From positions 1 to 5,880 of the forward strand of contig JAEYSM010000004.1 in the NCBI GenBank assembly GCA_023434665.1: DNA of 5,880 bases, read 5' to 3'. The notes beneath the pieces were generated by a model. It searched no databases. It was not told where the DNA came from and saw only the letters and a list, made by a program, of their open reading frames with translations. Positions within the stretch are counted from its first letter, which is position 1. Each line of letters starts with the position of its first letter. Of this stretch, positions 1-5,880 are shown piece by piece. Source of the DNA: Bacteroidota bacterium (GTDB lineage: Bacteria > Bacteroidota > Bacteroidia > Bacteroidales > Lentimicrobiaceae). Position numbers and translations under genes: made by a program.

Positions 1-358
1 GATGAACAACATTGATATCAGCAGCAGCCCAATCTAAGGTCAACAACTCTTCTTTTGCCAACCAACGGAATGCTTTATGTTCAGTGAGTACAATTTCTCC
101 GCCTATGTATTCTGAAATGAAAGGAACCAGAGTAATTTCATGCTCATATTTATGAGTGACAGGCTGTAAGCGTTTTATAGGTTGGATAATAATTCCTAAC
201 TCTTCTTTTATTTCTCTAACTATGCAATCAATTTCAGTTTCTTTTTCTTTGACTTTGCCACCAGGGAACTCCCATTTTAGGGGGAGATGCATTTTCTCGC
301 TTCGCTGAGTTGCAAGGATTTTACCTTGTTTTACAATAATGGCACAGATGACCAGCAT
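1..358 (-). CDS. MutT/NudG-type Nudix (d)NTP pyrophosphohydrolase, C-terminus cut by window edge
   Basis: Reverse-strand reading gives 119 residues starting MLVICAIIVKQGKILATQRS and still open at the window edge. The Nudix box is complete and fits GX5EX7REUXEEXGU: G34, E40, R48, E49, E52, E53, G55, I56. It is preceded by WEFPGG (residues 29-34), usual in MutT-like enzymes. The late segment FRWLAKEELLTLDWAAADI resembles the end of MutT/NudG proteins, which are about 130-135 residues, so only some 10-15 residues should be missing. Known family members hydrolyse oxidised or non-canonical (d)NTPs to the monophosphate and pyrophosphate in the cytoplasm; the box glutamates bind Mg2+. Exact substrate (8-oxo-dGTP, CTP or other) cannot be read here. 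ATG at 356-358 is the only good start: an in-frame TAA lies eight codons upstream and no ATG, GTG or TTG falls between. No clear Shine-Dalgarno is seen. It is divergent from the large helicase gene, with 178 bases between the starts. Confidence 0.9.
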   Translation of the reverse strand, partial: MLVICAIIVKQGKILATQRSEKMHLPLKWEFPGGKVKEKETEIDCIVREIKEELGIIIQPIKRLQPVTHKYEHEITLVPFISEYIGGEIVLTEHKAFRWLAKEELLTLDWAAADINVVH

Positions 359-400
359 GTTGTATTGTACGATCCAGGACCTTTATTTAAGTTCAGTAAT

Positions 401-415
401 ATATTCTTTTGTCAA
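401..415 (+). repeat. Left copy of a short direct repeat flanking the helicase gene
   Basis: ATATTCTTTTGTCAA at this site is almost identical to the sequence at 5738-5753, which has one extra T in the T run. Both copies are in the same orientation and both lie in non-coding DNA, one on each side of the large gene. The similarity stops sharply at both ends. It could be a remnant of integration (att-like), a shared binding site, or chance between two AT-rich spacers. The sequence match itself is certain; its meaning is not. Confidence 0.45.
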
Positions 416-437
416 CATCTTAGATAAATTAGTAACA

Positions 438-445
438 CAAATTTA
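438..445 (-). promoter_or_regulatory. Possible Bacteroidota-type -7 element for the Nudix gene
   Basis: On the minus strand this site reads TAAATTTG, an exact match to the Bacteroidota -7 consensus TAnnTTTG. It would put a transcript start some 70-75 bases before the Nudix ATG at 358. A TTG-type -33 element is not found at the usual spacing upstream (around 465-468), so support is only half of a promoter. The assignment also depends on the host being Bacteroidota, which is itself inferred. Confidence 0.3.
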
Positions 446-454
446 AGAAATTGC

Positions 455-474
455 TGATACTATTCTTAGTATCA
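455..474. promoter_or_regulatory. Perfect 8-bp inverted repeat with 4-base spacer in the divergent intergenic region
   Basis: TGATACTA (455-462), spacer TTCT (463-466) and TAGTATCA (467-474) are exact reverse complements. The centre is about 70 bases before the GTG start of the helicase gene and about 105 bases before the Nudix start. As DNA it could be an operator for a dimeric regulator controlling one or both divergent genes; as RNA it could form a tetraloop hairpin in the leader of the large gene. No T run follows directly on either strand, so it does not look like an intrinsic terminator. The repeat is seen directly; the role is inferred. Confidence 0.5.
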
Positions 475-520
475 CTTCTCAATGTTCATAACATTTTTTT
501 CGTAATTTCCCCCTCTCTTT

Positions 521-539
521 AGAAGCACATTGACTAGTG
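521..539 (+). promoter_or_regulatory. Translation start region of the helicase gene (weak RBS, GTG start)
   Basis: GTG at 537-539 is the only sensible start. An in-frame TGA lies at 531-533, and the first catalytic motif of the exonuclease (residues 8-11, IDLE) is so close downstream that a later start would remove it. AGAAG at 521-525 is a weak ribosome binding site, 11 bases before the GTG, slightly further than ideal. The weak site and the GTG suggest low translation. Confidence 0.6.
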
Positions 540-3500
540 GATCAAATCATAACATTCATCGACCTTGAAGTAAATCCTTCAACCAACAAGGTGCTTGATT
601 ATGGCGCGGCTAAGTTTTATGAGGTGCGGACTAACAGGCATGTTCCGTTTCATTCGGGACACCTGGCTGAATTCGTTGAGTTTATCAAGGATTCGCAATT
701 TATTTGCGGGCATAATGTGTTTAAGCATGACTTGAAATTTTTGAAAGATAGTATCCCTCGGGAGATTTTAATCCGCTTTAAATACATTGATACTTTACTC
801 TTATCTCCCTTACTGTTTCCTGCAACGCCTTATCACAGACTGGTAAAAGACGATAAGCTTAATCCCGAAGAGCTGAACAATCCATTATTGGATTCATTGT
901 CTGCTAAAGATCTTTTCTTCGATGAAGTGGATGCTTTTAAAGCCCTTGACCCTGGTTTAAGGACCATCTACCATGAATTGCTTGGCCGGCTGGATGAATG
1001 GAAAGGTTTTTTTAGTTTCCTACAGCACGATGCTGTTTATGAAAAGTCCACTATGGGTCATTTAGCAGATATTGAAACACTGATCAAACAGCGTTTTAAA
1101 AAAGAGATTTGCGAAAACTGCCGACTTAACGAAATCATTAGCAACCATCCGGTTGAACTGGCTTATTGTCTTGCTTTAATTAATGCCCACGACAGGTATT
1201 CCATTACACCTCCATGGGTCCTTAAATCTTACCCGGGAGTGGAAAGGATCATGTACCAAATACGCAACAATCCTTGTATTACCGGATGTTCTTATTGTGA
1301 CACTTCTCTTGATATTTATAAAGGTTTATCCACCTTCTTTGGCTTTAATTCGTTTCGTACGTATGCCGGCGAGCCACTGCAGGAGCAAGCTGTACAGGCT
1401 GCGGTTGACGGGAAATCTATACTTGCGGTATTTCCCACAGGTGGTGGTAAATCGTTAACTTTCCAGTTGCCTGCCTTAATGAGCGGAGAATCTGTCAAAG
1501 GGCTCACTGTTGTGATCTCTCCACTGCAGTCACTCATGAAAGACCAGGTTGATAACCTTGAGAAATCGAGTATTACAGAGGCAGTTACAATCAATGGTTT
1601 ACTAGATCCAATTGAAAGAGCCAAATCGATTGAAAGAATTACTAATGGCACAGCATCTCTTCTTTACATCGCACCTGAGTCCTTAAGATCAAAAACAATA
1701 GAACATATTTTGCTGGGACGTAAAATTGTACGGTTTGTGATAGATGAAGCACATTGTTTCTCCTCGTGGGGACAGGATTTCAGAGTCGATTATCTTTACA
1801 TAGCCGATTTCATCAAATCGTTGCAAAAGAATAAGAATCTTAATGAGCCAATTCCGGTTTCCTGCTTTACAGCGACTGCCAAACAGAGGGTTATTGACGA
1901 TATTCGATCATATTTTAAGGATAAGTTAGATATTGATCTTGAGATCTATACATCCAAAGCTTCAAGAACAAATCTCACCTACCAGGTTTTTAAACGTGGA
2001 AACGAAGATGATAAGTACAATGCAGTACGAAACCTTTTGGATGAAGAAGATGTTCCAGCAATTATATATGTATCAAGAACGCGAAGGGCTTATCTACTCG
2101 CCGAAAGGCTTACAACAGACGGCTACAGTGCCAAGCCATACCATGGCAAAATGGATCCTAAAGAGAAAACTGAGAACCAGAATGCATTTATTGCAGGCGA
2201 TGTCAGAATCATGGTAGCCACTTCTGCTTTTGGTATGGGTGTAGATAAAAAGGACGTTGGCATGGTGATCCATTTTGAGATTTCCGATTCACTGGAGAAT
2301 TATGTGCAGGAGGCAGGTCGCGCAGGCAGGGATGAAAGTATTACAGCTAAGTGCTATGTCCTTTTTAATGAAGATGATCTCGACAAACACTTCATTCTGC
2401 TTAACCAGACGAGACTTAATATCAAAGAAATTCAGCAGGTCTGGAGAGCTATAAAAGATATTACCCGGTTGCGTTCAAGAGCTTCCAATTCAGCACTTGA
2501 AATTGCCCGTCAGGCGGGATGGGATGACAATATTGCAGACATAGAAACACGTGTTACCACTGCTATTGCAGCTCTGGAAGATGCAGGTTATCTAAAAAGG
2601 GGACAAAATTCACCACGCATATTTGCCAACAGCATCTTGTCAAAAACTGCTCAGGAAGCAATAGAAAAGATACATGCTTCAGCACGGTTTAATGAAAAAG
2701 ATAAAGTACTGGCTGACCGAATTATAAAAAATCTAATTGCATCAAGAGCGAGGAAACAAGCAAGAGATGACGCTGCTGAATCCCGTGTGGACTATATCGC
2801 CGATAATTTAGGTGTTGTGAAAGGTGAGATCATCAGAATAATCAACCTTTTAAGGGAAGAGAAAATCCTTGCCGACAATAAAGACCTCACTGCATACATC
2901 AGACGGGGAGACAATAAAAATCAATCTTTAAGGGTAACTGAAACATTTCTGAAGCTCGAGAAATTCCTGCTTTTATATCTTCATCCAGATGAGAAAATTA
3001 TCCATCTTAAAGAAATTAATGAAAAAGCATTACAGGAAGAAATCACTGATGCAACGCCAAACAAGTTAAAAACGATCTTAAACTTTTGGACAATTAAAAA
3101 CTGGATTAAGCGAAAAACAACTGACTTCCAAAATAATAGAATTTGTATTCAGGGTATCCTTTCAAAATCGGAAGCAATTGAAAAGCAGATGAAACGCCAT
3201 GAGCTTGCAAGATTTATTATTGACTTCCTGTATGATCGTAGTTTTGAAGATCAGGATGCAAACCAACTAGATGAAGTACTAATCCATTTCTCTGTTAACG
3301 AGCTTAAGGACGCATTCAACAAACGGAATGTATTATTCAATGCTGATATCGATGTTAGCGATGTAGAAGACGCTCTCTTTTACCTTTCAAGAATTAATGC
3401 TTTGAAAATTGACGGGGGCTTTTTGGTTGTGTATAATAGGTTAACCATTGAACGACTGGAGTCGAACCTCAGGAAGCAATATAAAACTGAGGATTACCAA

Positions 3501-5441
3501 AAACTTGCTCATTTTTACGAGAATAAAGTTCAGCAAATACATATTGTTGGCGAATACGCAAAAAAGATGATCACCGATTATCAGAATGCACTCCAATTCG
3601 TTGAAGATTATTTCAGGCTGAACTACCAGTCGTTTCTGAACAAGTACTTTAATGTTAATGAACAGACGGAAATCAGACAAAATATAACTCAGGCAAAGTT
3701 TAGAAAGCTCTTTGGCGAACTCTCTCCAACCCAGTTAAAGGTTATAAATGAGCAAAATGCAAACTATATGGTTGTAGCTGCCGGTCCTGGCAGTGGCAAA
3801 ACCAAGTTACTGGTGCACAAGCTCGCCTCTCTGATTTTCATGGAAGATGTCAAATATGAGCAATTGCTTATGCTTACTTTCTCGCGGGCTGCTGCTACCG
3901 AATTTAAAAAGAGGCTTATGGGGCTTATCGGTAATGCAGCAAGTTTCGTCCAGATCATGACATTCCATTCATACTGCTTTGATTTATTAGGGAAAGTAGG
4001 TACTCTGGAACAGTCGGATGCCATCATCAAGCATGCCGTAGAAAAGATCAGAAGCCGAGATATTGAAAGAAGCCTTATTACCAAGACCGTCCTTGTGATT
4101 GATGAAGCTCAGGATATGTGTGCTGAAGAGTATGAGCTTGTAAAGTCACTTATGGAAATGAATGAAGGAATGCGGGTTATTGCCGTTGGTGATGATGACC
4201 AGAATATCTATGAATTCAGGGGCTCCAGTTCACAGTATCTTTACGACTTTATTAAAGAAAAACATGCCGTTGTACATGAATTATTAACCAATTTCAGGAG
4301 CAGTAAAAACCTGGTGCTATTTACCAATGAGTTCGTAAAGAACATCCAAAACAGGTTAAAAGAGAATCCTATTCAAGCTAATAGCAAAGAAAATGGTATC
4401 ATTAATATAACTAGCTATTCGGATGAAAACCTGATAGTCCCATTGTTTAATGAAATCATCAAGACGGAACTTCAAGGAACAACGGGTATCTTGACAAAAA
4501 CCAACGAAGAAGCTCTTCAAATTACAGGATTGCTCCTGAAAAACAAAATGAAGGCGAGGCTTATCCAATCAAATGATAGTTTCAATCTATTTAATCTCAA
4601 TGAAGTAAGGTACTTCCTGGATAAACTATACTTTGACGAAACAAGTAGCAGCAGAATTATTGGTGATGAAACCTGGCAGGAAGCTAAGCAGCAATTATTT
4701 AGTGACTACAGCACAAGTAAGGATCTTGATATCTGTAAGAAATTAATTCATGACTTTGAATCTATCAATCCGAAAAAGAAATATAAGTCTGATCTGGAGA
4801 GTTATATAAAAGAATCGAAACTTGAAGACTTCATTACCGGCAATGGCGAAACGATATTAGTATCCACTATGCACAAAGCCAAAGGCCGGGAATTCGACAA
4901 TGTTTTCATGATGCTAGTCAATCAAAATCTTGTTCGTGATGAAGACAAACGCCTACTCTACGTGGCGATGACCCGAGCCAAGGCAAATCTTCATATCCAC
5001 TTCAATACAAAACTAAATAACGGACTCGTTAACTACAGTTTTGTTAAGAACGGCCTCGAAAAGGTCCTAACAACCATCCAAACAGATAACCTGACAATCA
5101 AACATGACCAAAACTGCTGGGATTGTCCTTCTGAATTAGTAATGCACCTGAGTTTTAAAGATGTATGGCTGGACTATTTTACTGGCAAACAATATGCAAT
5201 AAACCGGCTTAAGAGTGGTGATATCTTGTACATCAAAGACACCGAATGCCAGGATAAAAACGGCAAATCAATCCTAAAATTCTCCAAATCATTCAATGAC
5301 GAGATTGAAAAACTAAAAACACAAGGTTACACTCTTACTAAATGCGAAGTGAATCATATCATTTACTGGCAAAAAGAAGGTAGTGACAATGAAATAAAGA
5401 TTGTTTTGCCGGAGGTGTGGTTTTGCAATAGCAATTACTAA
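537..5441 (+). CDS. Exonuclease-RecQ-UvrD fusion: DEDD 3'-5' exonuclease with SF2 and SF1 DNA helicase domains
   Basis: A 1634-residue, presumably cytoplasmic protein with no signal peptide or membrane segment. (1) Residues 1-135: DnaQ-like exonuclease; D9 and E11, GHN..D65, and D119, with N114 where the DEDDh His normally sits. (2) Residues 190-255: C192, C195, C247, C251, C254, a possible zinc site. (3) Residues 270-630: RecQ-type SF2 core; motif 0 Q284, Walker A TGGGKS (K305), DEAH 403-406, aromatic-rich loop W411-R416, TATA 445-448, motif VI QEAGRAGRD 591-599. (4) Residues 650-1057: winged-helix-like segments near 650-690 and 745-790, the rest unassigned. (5) Residues 1058-1490: UvrD/Rep-type SF1 core; Q1066, Walker A GPGSGKT (K1088), DEAQD 1189-1193, GDDDQNIYEFRG 1218-1229, NFRS 1252-1255, HKAKGREF 1446-1453, LLYVAMTRAK 1473-1482. 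(6) Residues 1490-1634: uncharacterised tail with CWDC at 1527-1530. All ATPase motifs are intact, so both motors should hydrolyse ATP. RecQ and UvrD families move 3'-5' on ssDNA. Canonical RecQ (about 600 residues) and UvrD (about 720) are separate proteins. The repair or defence role is inferred; no partner gene is visible. Confidence 0.93.
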   Translation: MDQIITFIDLEVNPSTNKVLDYGAAKFYEVRTNRHVPFHSGHLAEFVEFIKDSQFICGHNVFKHDLKFLKDSIPREILIRFKYIDTLLLSPLLFPATPYHRLVKDDKLNPEELNNPLLDSLSAKDLFFDEVDAFKALDPGLRTIYHELLGRLDEWKGFFSFLQHDAVYEKSTMGHLADIETLIKQRFKKEICENCRLNEIISNHPVELAYCLALINAHDRYSITPPWVLKSYPGVERIMYQIRNNPCITGCSYCDTSLDIYKGLSTFFGFNSFRTYAGEPLQEQAVQAAVDGKSILAVFPTGGGKSLTFQLPALMSGESVKGLTVVISPLQSLMKDQVDNLEKSSITEAVTINGLLDPIERAKSIERITNGTASLLYIAPESLRSKTIEHILLGRKIVRFVIDEAHCFSSWGQDFRVDYLYIADFIKSLQKNKNLNEPIPVSCFTATAKQRVIDDIRSYFKDKLDIDLEIYTSKASRTNLTYQVFKRGNEDDKYNAVRNLLDEEDVPAIIYVSRTRRAYLLAERLTTDGYSAKPYHGKMDPKEKTENQNAFIAGDVRIMVATSAFGMGVDKKDVGMVIHFEISDSLENYVQEAGRAGRDESITAKCYVLFNEDDLDKHFILLNQTRLNIKEIQQVWRAIKDITRLRSRASNSALEIARQAGWDDNIADIETRVTTAIAALEDAGYLKRGQNSPRIFANSILSKTAQEAIEKIHASARFNEKDKVLADRIIKNLIASRARKQARDDAAESRVDYIADNLGVVKGEIIRIINLLREEKILADNKDLTAYIRRGDNKNQSLRVTETFLKLEKFLLLYLHPDEKIIHLKEINEKALQEEITDATPNKLKTILNFWTIKNWIKRKTTDFQNNRICIQGILSKSEAIEKQMKRHELARFIIDFLYDRSFEDQDANQLDEVLIHFSVNELKDAFNKRNVLFNADIDVSDVEDALFYLSRINALKIDGGFLVVYNRLTIERLESNLRKQYKTEDYQKLAHFYENKVQQIHIVGEYAKKMITDYQNALQFVEDYFRLNYQSFLNKYFNVNEQTEIRQNITQAKFRKLFGELSPTQLKVINEQNANYMVVAAGPGSGKTKLLVHKLASLIFMEDVKYEQLLMLTFSRAAATEFKKRLMGLIGNAASFVQIMTFHSYCFDLLGKVGTLEQSDAIIKHAVEKIRSRDIERSLITKTVLVIDEAQDMCAEEYELVKSLMEMNEGMRVIAVGDDDQNIYEFRGSSSQYLYDFIKEKHAVVHELLTNFRSSKNLVLFTNEFVKNIQNRLKENPIQANSKENGIINITSYSDENLIVPLFNEIIKTELQGTTGILTKTNEEALQITGLLLKNKMKARLIQSNDSFNLFNLNEVRYFLDKLYFDETSSSRIIGDETWQEAKQQLFSDYSTSKDLDICKKLIHDFESINPKKKYKSDLESYIKESKLEDFITGNGETILVSTMHKAKGREFDNVFMMLVNQNLVRDEDKRLLYVAMTRAKANLHIHFNTKLNNGLVNYSFVKNGLEKVLTTIQTDNLTIKHDQNCWDCPSELVMHLSFKDVWLDYFTGKQYAINRLKSGDILYIKDTECQDKNGKSILKFSKSFNDEIEKLKTQGYTLTKCEVNHIIYWQKEGSDNEIKIVLPEVWFCNSNY

Positions 5442-5656
5442 GATAAATTAGATCTACTTTGATCCATAAAAAGAACCTCTGGTTACATCACAACCCAACA
5501 GATCATCCGTTGAACATCCCAGATCAATATCAGTACAATGCCAAAGCTTCCTTCCGGATATTGTAAATACCGGCCCTGAACTATGTTGTTCGAAAGACTT
5601 ACATTTATTTCATTTTCTTGTTGTTACTTGAAGCTAAGTTGCTAATTTTGCATTTC

Positions 5657-5676
5657 AATAAATAAGGTTATTTATT
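5657..5676. repeat. Perfect 9-bp AT-rich inverted repeat
   Basis: AATAAATAA (5657-5665) and TTATTTATT (5668-5676) are exact reverse complements separated by GG. The two-base spacer is too tight for a full RNA hairpin, so a DNA-binding site or cruciform-prone palindrome fits better. Low complexity raises the chance of coincidence. Confidence 0.45.
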
Positions 5677-5700
5677 ATGTATTACAGCAGACCTTGGACA

Positions 5701-5717
5701 TCTATCTAAGTGATAGA
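5701..5717. repeat. 6-bp inverted repeat with 5-base spacer
   Basis: TCTATC (5701-5706) and GATAGA (5712-5717) are exact reverse complements around TAAGT. It could fold as a small hairpin or form a half-site pair for a dimeric regulator. On its own it is weak, but it is one of three inverted repeats within about 100 bases. Confidence 0.3.
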
Positions 5718-5737
5718 CAGTCCCAAATAAATTTCCC

Positions 5738-5753
5738 ATATTCTTTTTGTCAA
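5738..5753 (+). repeat. Right copy of the flanking direct repeat
   Basis: ATATTCTTTTTGTCAA repeats the sequence at 401-415 with one additional T. It begins about 300 bases after the stop codon of the large gene. Its last part overlaps a small palindrome (5746-5759), which the left copy lacks because the left copy continues CAACATC instead of CAAGACAAA. Confidence 0.45.
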
Positions 5754-5759
5754 GACAAA
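5746..5759. repeat. 6-bp inverted repeat overlapping the right direct-repeat copy
   Basis: TTTGTC (5746-5751) and GACAAA (5754-5759) are exact reverse complements with a two-base AA spacer. The compact form suits a dimer binding site better than an RNA hairpin. The role is unknown. Confidence 0.35.
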
Positions 5760-5798
5760 CACTCTATGTTTTGGTGTGTCGTCATTTTTAATGAAGGC

Positions 5799-5810
5799 AT
5801 TTCTTTGTCA
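5799..5810 (+). repeat. Shorter third copy of the TTC-T(n)-GTCA motif
   Basis: ATTTCTTTGTCA shares TTCTTT-GTCA with the copies at 401-415 and 5738-5753, in the same orientation but with fewer Ts. The T run is 3 here, 4 in the left copy and 5 in the middle one. The short shared core makes this copy the weakest of the three. Confidence 0.25.
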
Positions 5811-5880
5811 TAGTTGCTCTGTCAGGTAATACTGTCTTTCACATCACTACGATTTGAATTCAAGTATTCACCTGTAAGAA

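Larger units (their letters stand above)
5442..5880. other. 439-base non-coding region with no recognisable gene
   Basis: Both strands are broken by frequent stops; the reading frames I followed from ATG are about 25 codons or less and have no ribosome site or recognisable motif. No tRNA or rRNA is seen, and no strong intrinsic terminator follows the helicase stop codon. What it does hold is a set of small inverted repeats between 5657 and 5759 and two copies of a TTC-T(n)-GTCA motif (5738-5753 and 5799-5810). It may be the regulatory region of a gene beyond the right edge, an unannotated small RNA, or decayed DNA. Confidence 0.6.

Noticed and set aside
534..544. ACTAGTGGATC at the gene start resembles part of a common cloning-vector polylinker
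   Set aside because: The similarity stops at once on both sides (TG before, AAAT after), and the downstream bases encode the conserved start of the exonuclease. It is a coincidence, not vector contamination.
1183..4568. Several open frames of 70-111 codons on both strands inside the large gene
   Set aside because: They overlap conserved exonuclease, RecQ and UvrD motifs in another frame and show no recognisable protein features, so they are shadows of the real gene.
538..5466. 9-bp inverted match TGGATCAAA (538-546) and TTTGATCCA (5458-5466) at the two ends of the large gene
   Set aside because: Too short to be significant over this distance, and the left copy is inside coding sequence. No terminal-repeat or transposase signal supports a mobile element.
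5468..5484. Small stem AACC-TCT-GGTT next to an A run, which on the minus strand looks like a hairpin followed by five Ts
   Set aside because: The stem is only 4 bp, too weak for an intrinsic terminator, and no minus-strand gene is known to enter from the right.
5554..5573. CCGG repeated around an AT-rich core, looking like a hairpin
   Set aside because: Only the outer 4 bp pair; the inner bases mismatch, so it is not a convincing stem.
5588..5594. GTTCGAA, reminiscent of a tRNA T-loop
   Set aside because: The flanking bases do not pair to form a T-arm, and no acceptor or anticodon stem can be found around it.

Overview
The window holds one very large gene, the start of a second gene running off the left edge, and two non-coding stretches. 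No ribosomal or phylogenetic marker is present, so the host can only be inferred. G+C is about two fifths by eye. The leader has little Shine-Dalgarno signal, and one site matches the -7 consensus TAnnTTTG. Together these suggest a member of the Bacteroidota, at moderate to low confidence.

Layout. Positions 1-358, minus strand: the first 119 residues of a MutT/NudG-type Nudix hydrolase with an intact Nudix box; its C-terminus lies outside the window. Positions 359-536: a divergent intergenic region with a perfect 8-bp inverted repeat (455-474), a possible minus-strand -7 box (438-445) and one copy of a short direct repeat (401-415). Positions 537-5441, plus strand: a 1634-residue protein starting at GTG. 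It joins a DEDD-type 3'-5' exonuclease, a RecQ-type SF2 helicase and a UvrD/Rep-type SF1 helicase, with cysteine clusters and uncharacterised linker and C-terminal regions. Positions 5442-5880: 439 bases with no convincing gene but several small inverted repeats and further copies of the direct-repeat motif.

Function. The large protein places a nuclease and two complete helicase motors in one chain. From family knowledge both motors would move 3'-5' on single-stranded DNA. It can be read as a one-polypeptide end-processing or unwinding-and-degradation machine, loosely like RecBCD or AddAB in composition but not in homology. A role in DNA repair or in defence against foreign DNA is inference, because no partner gene is visible. 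The divergent Nudix hydrolase probably cleans the nucleotide pool; its proximity does not prove a functional link.

The most notable observations are the triple enzyme fusion, the shortened SF1 motor lacking most of subdomain 1B, an Asn at the usual catalytic His position of the exonuclease, zinc-like cysteines upstream of RecQ instead of after it, and a near-identical 15/16-bp direct repeat on both sides of the gene.
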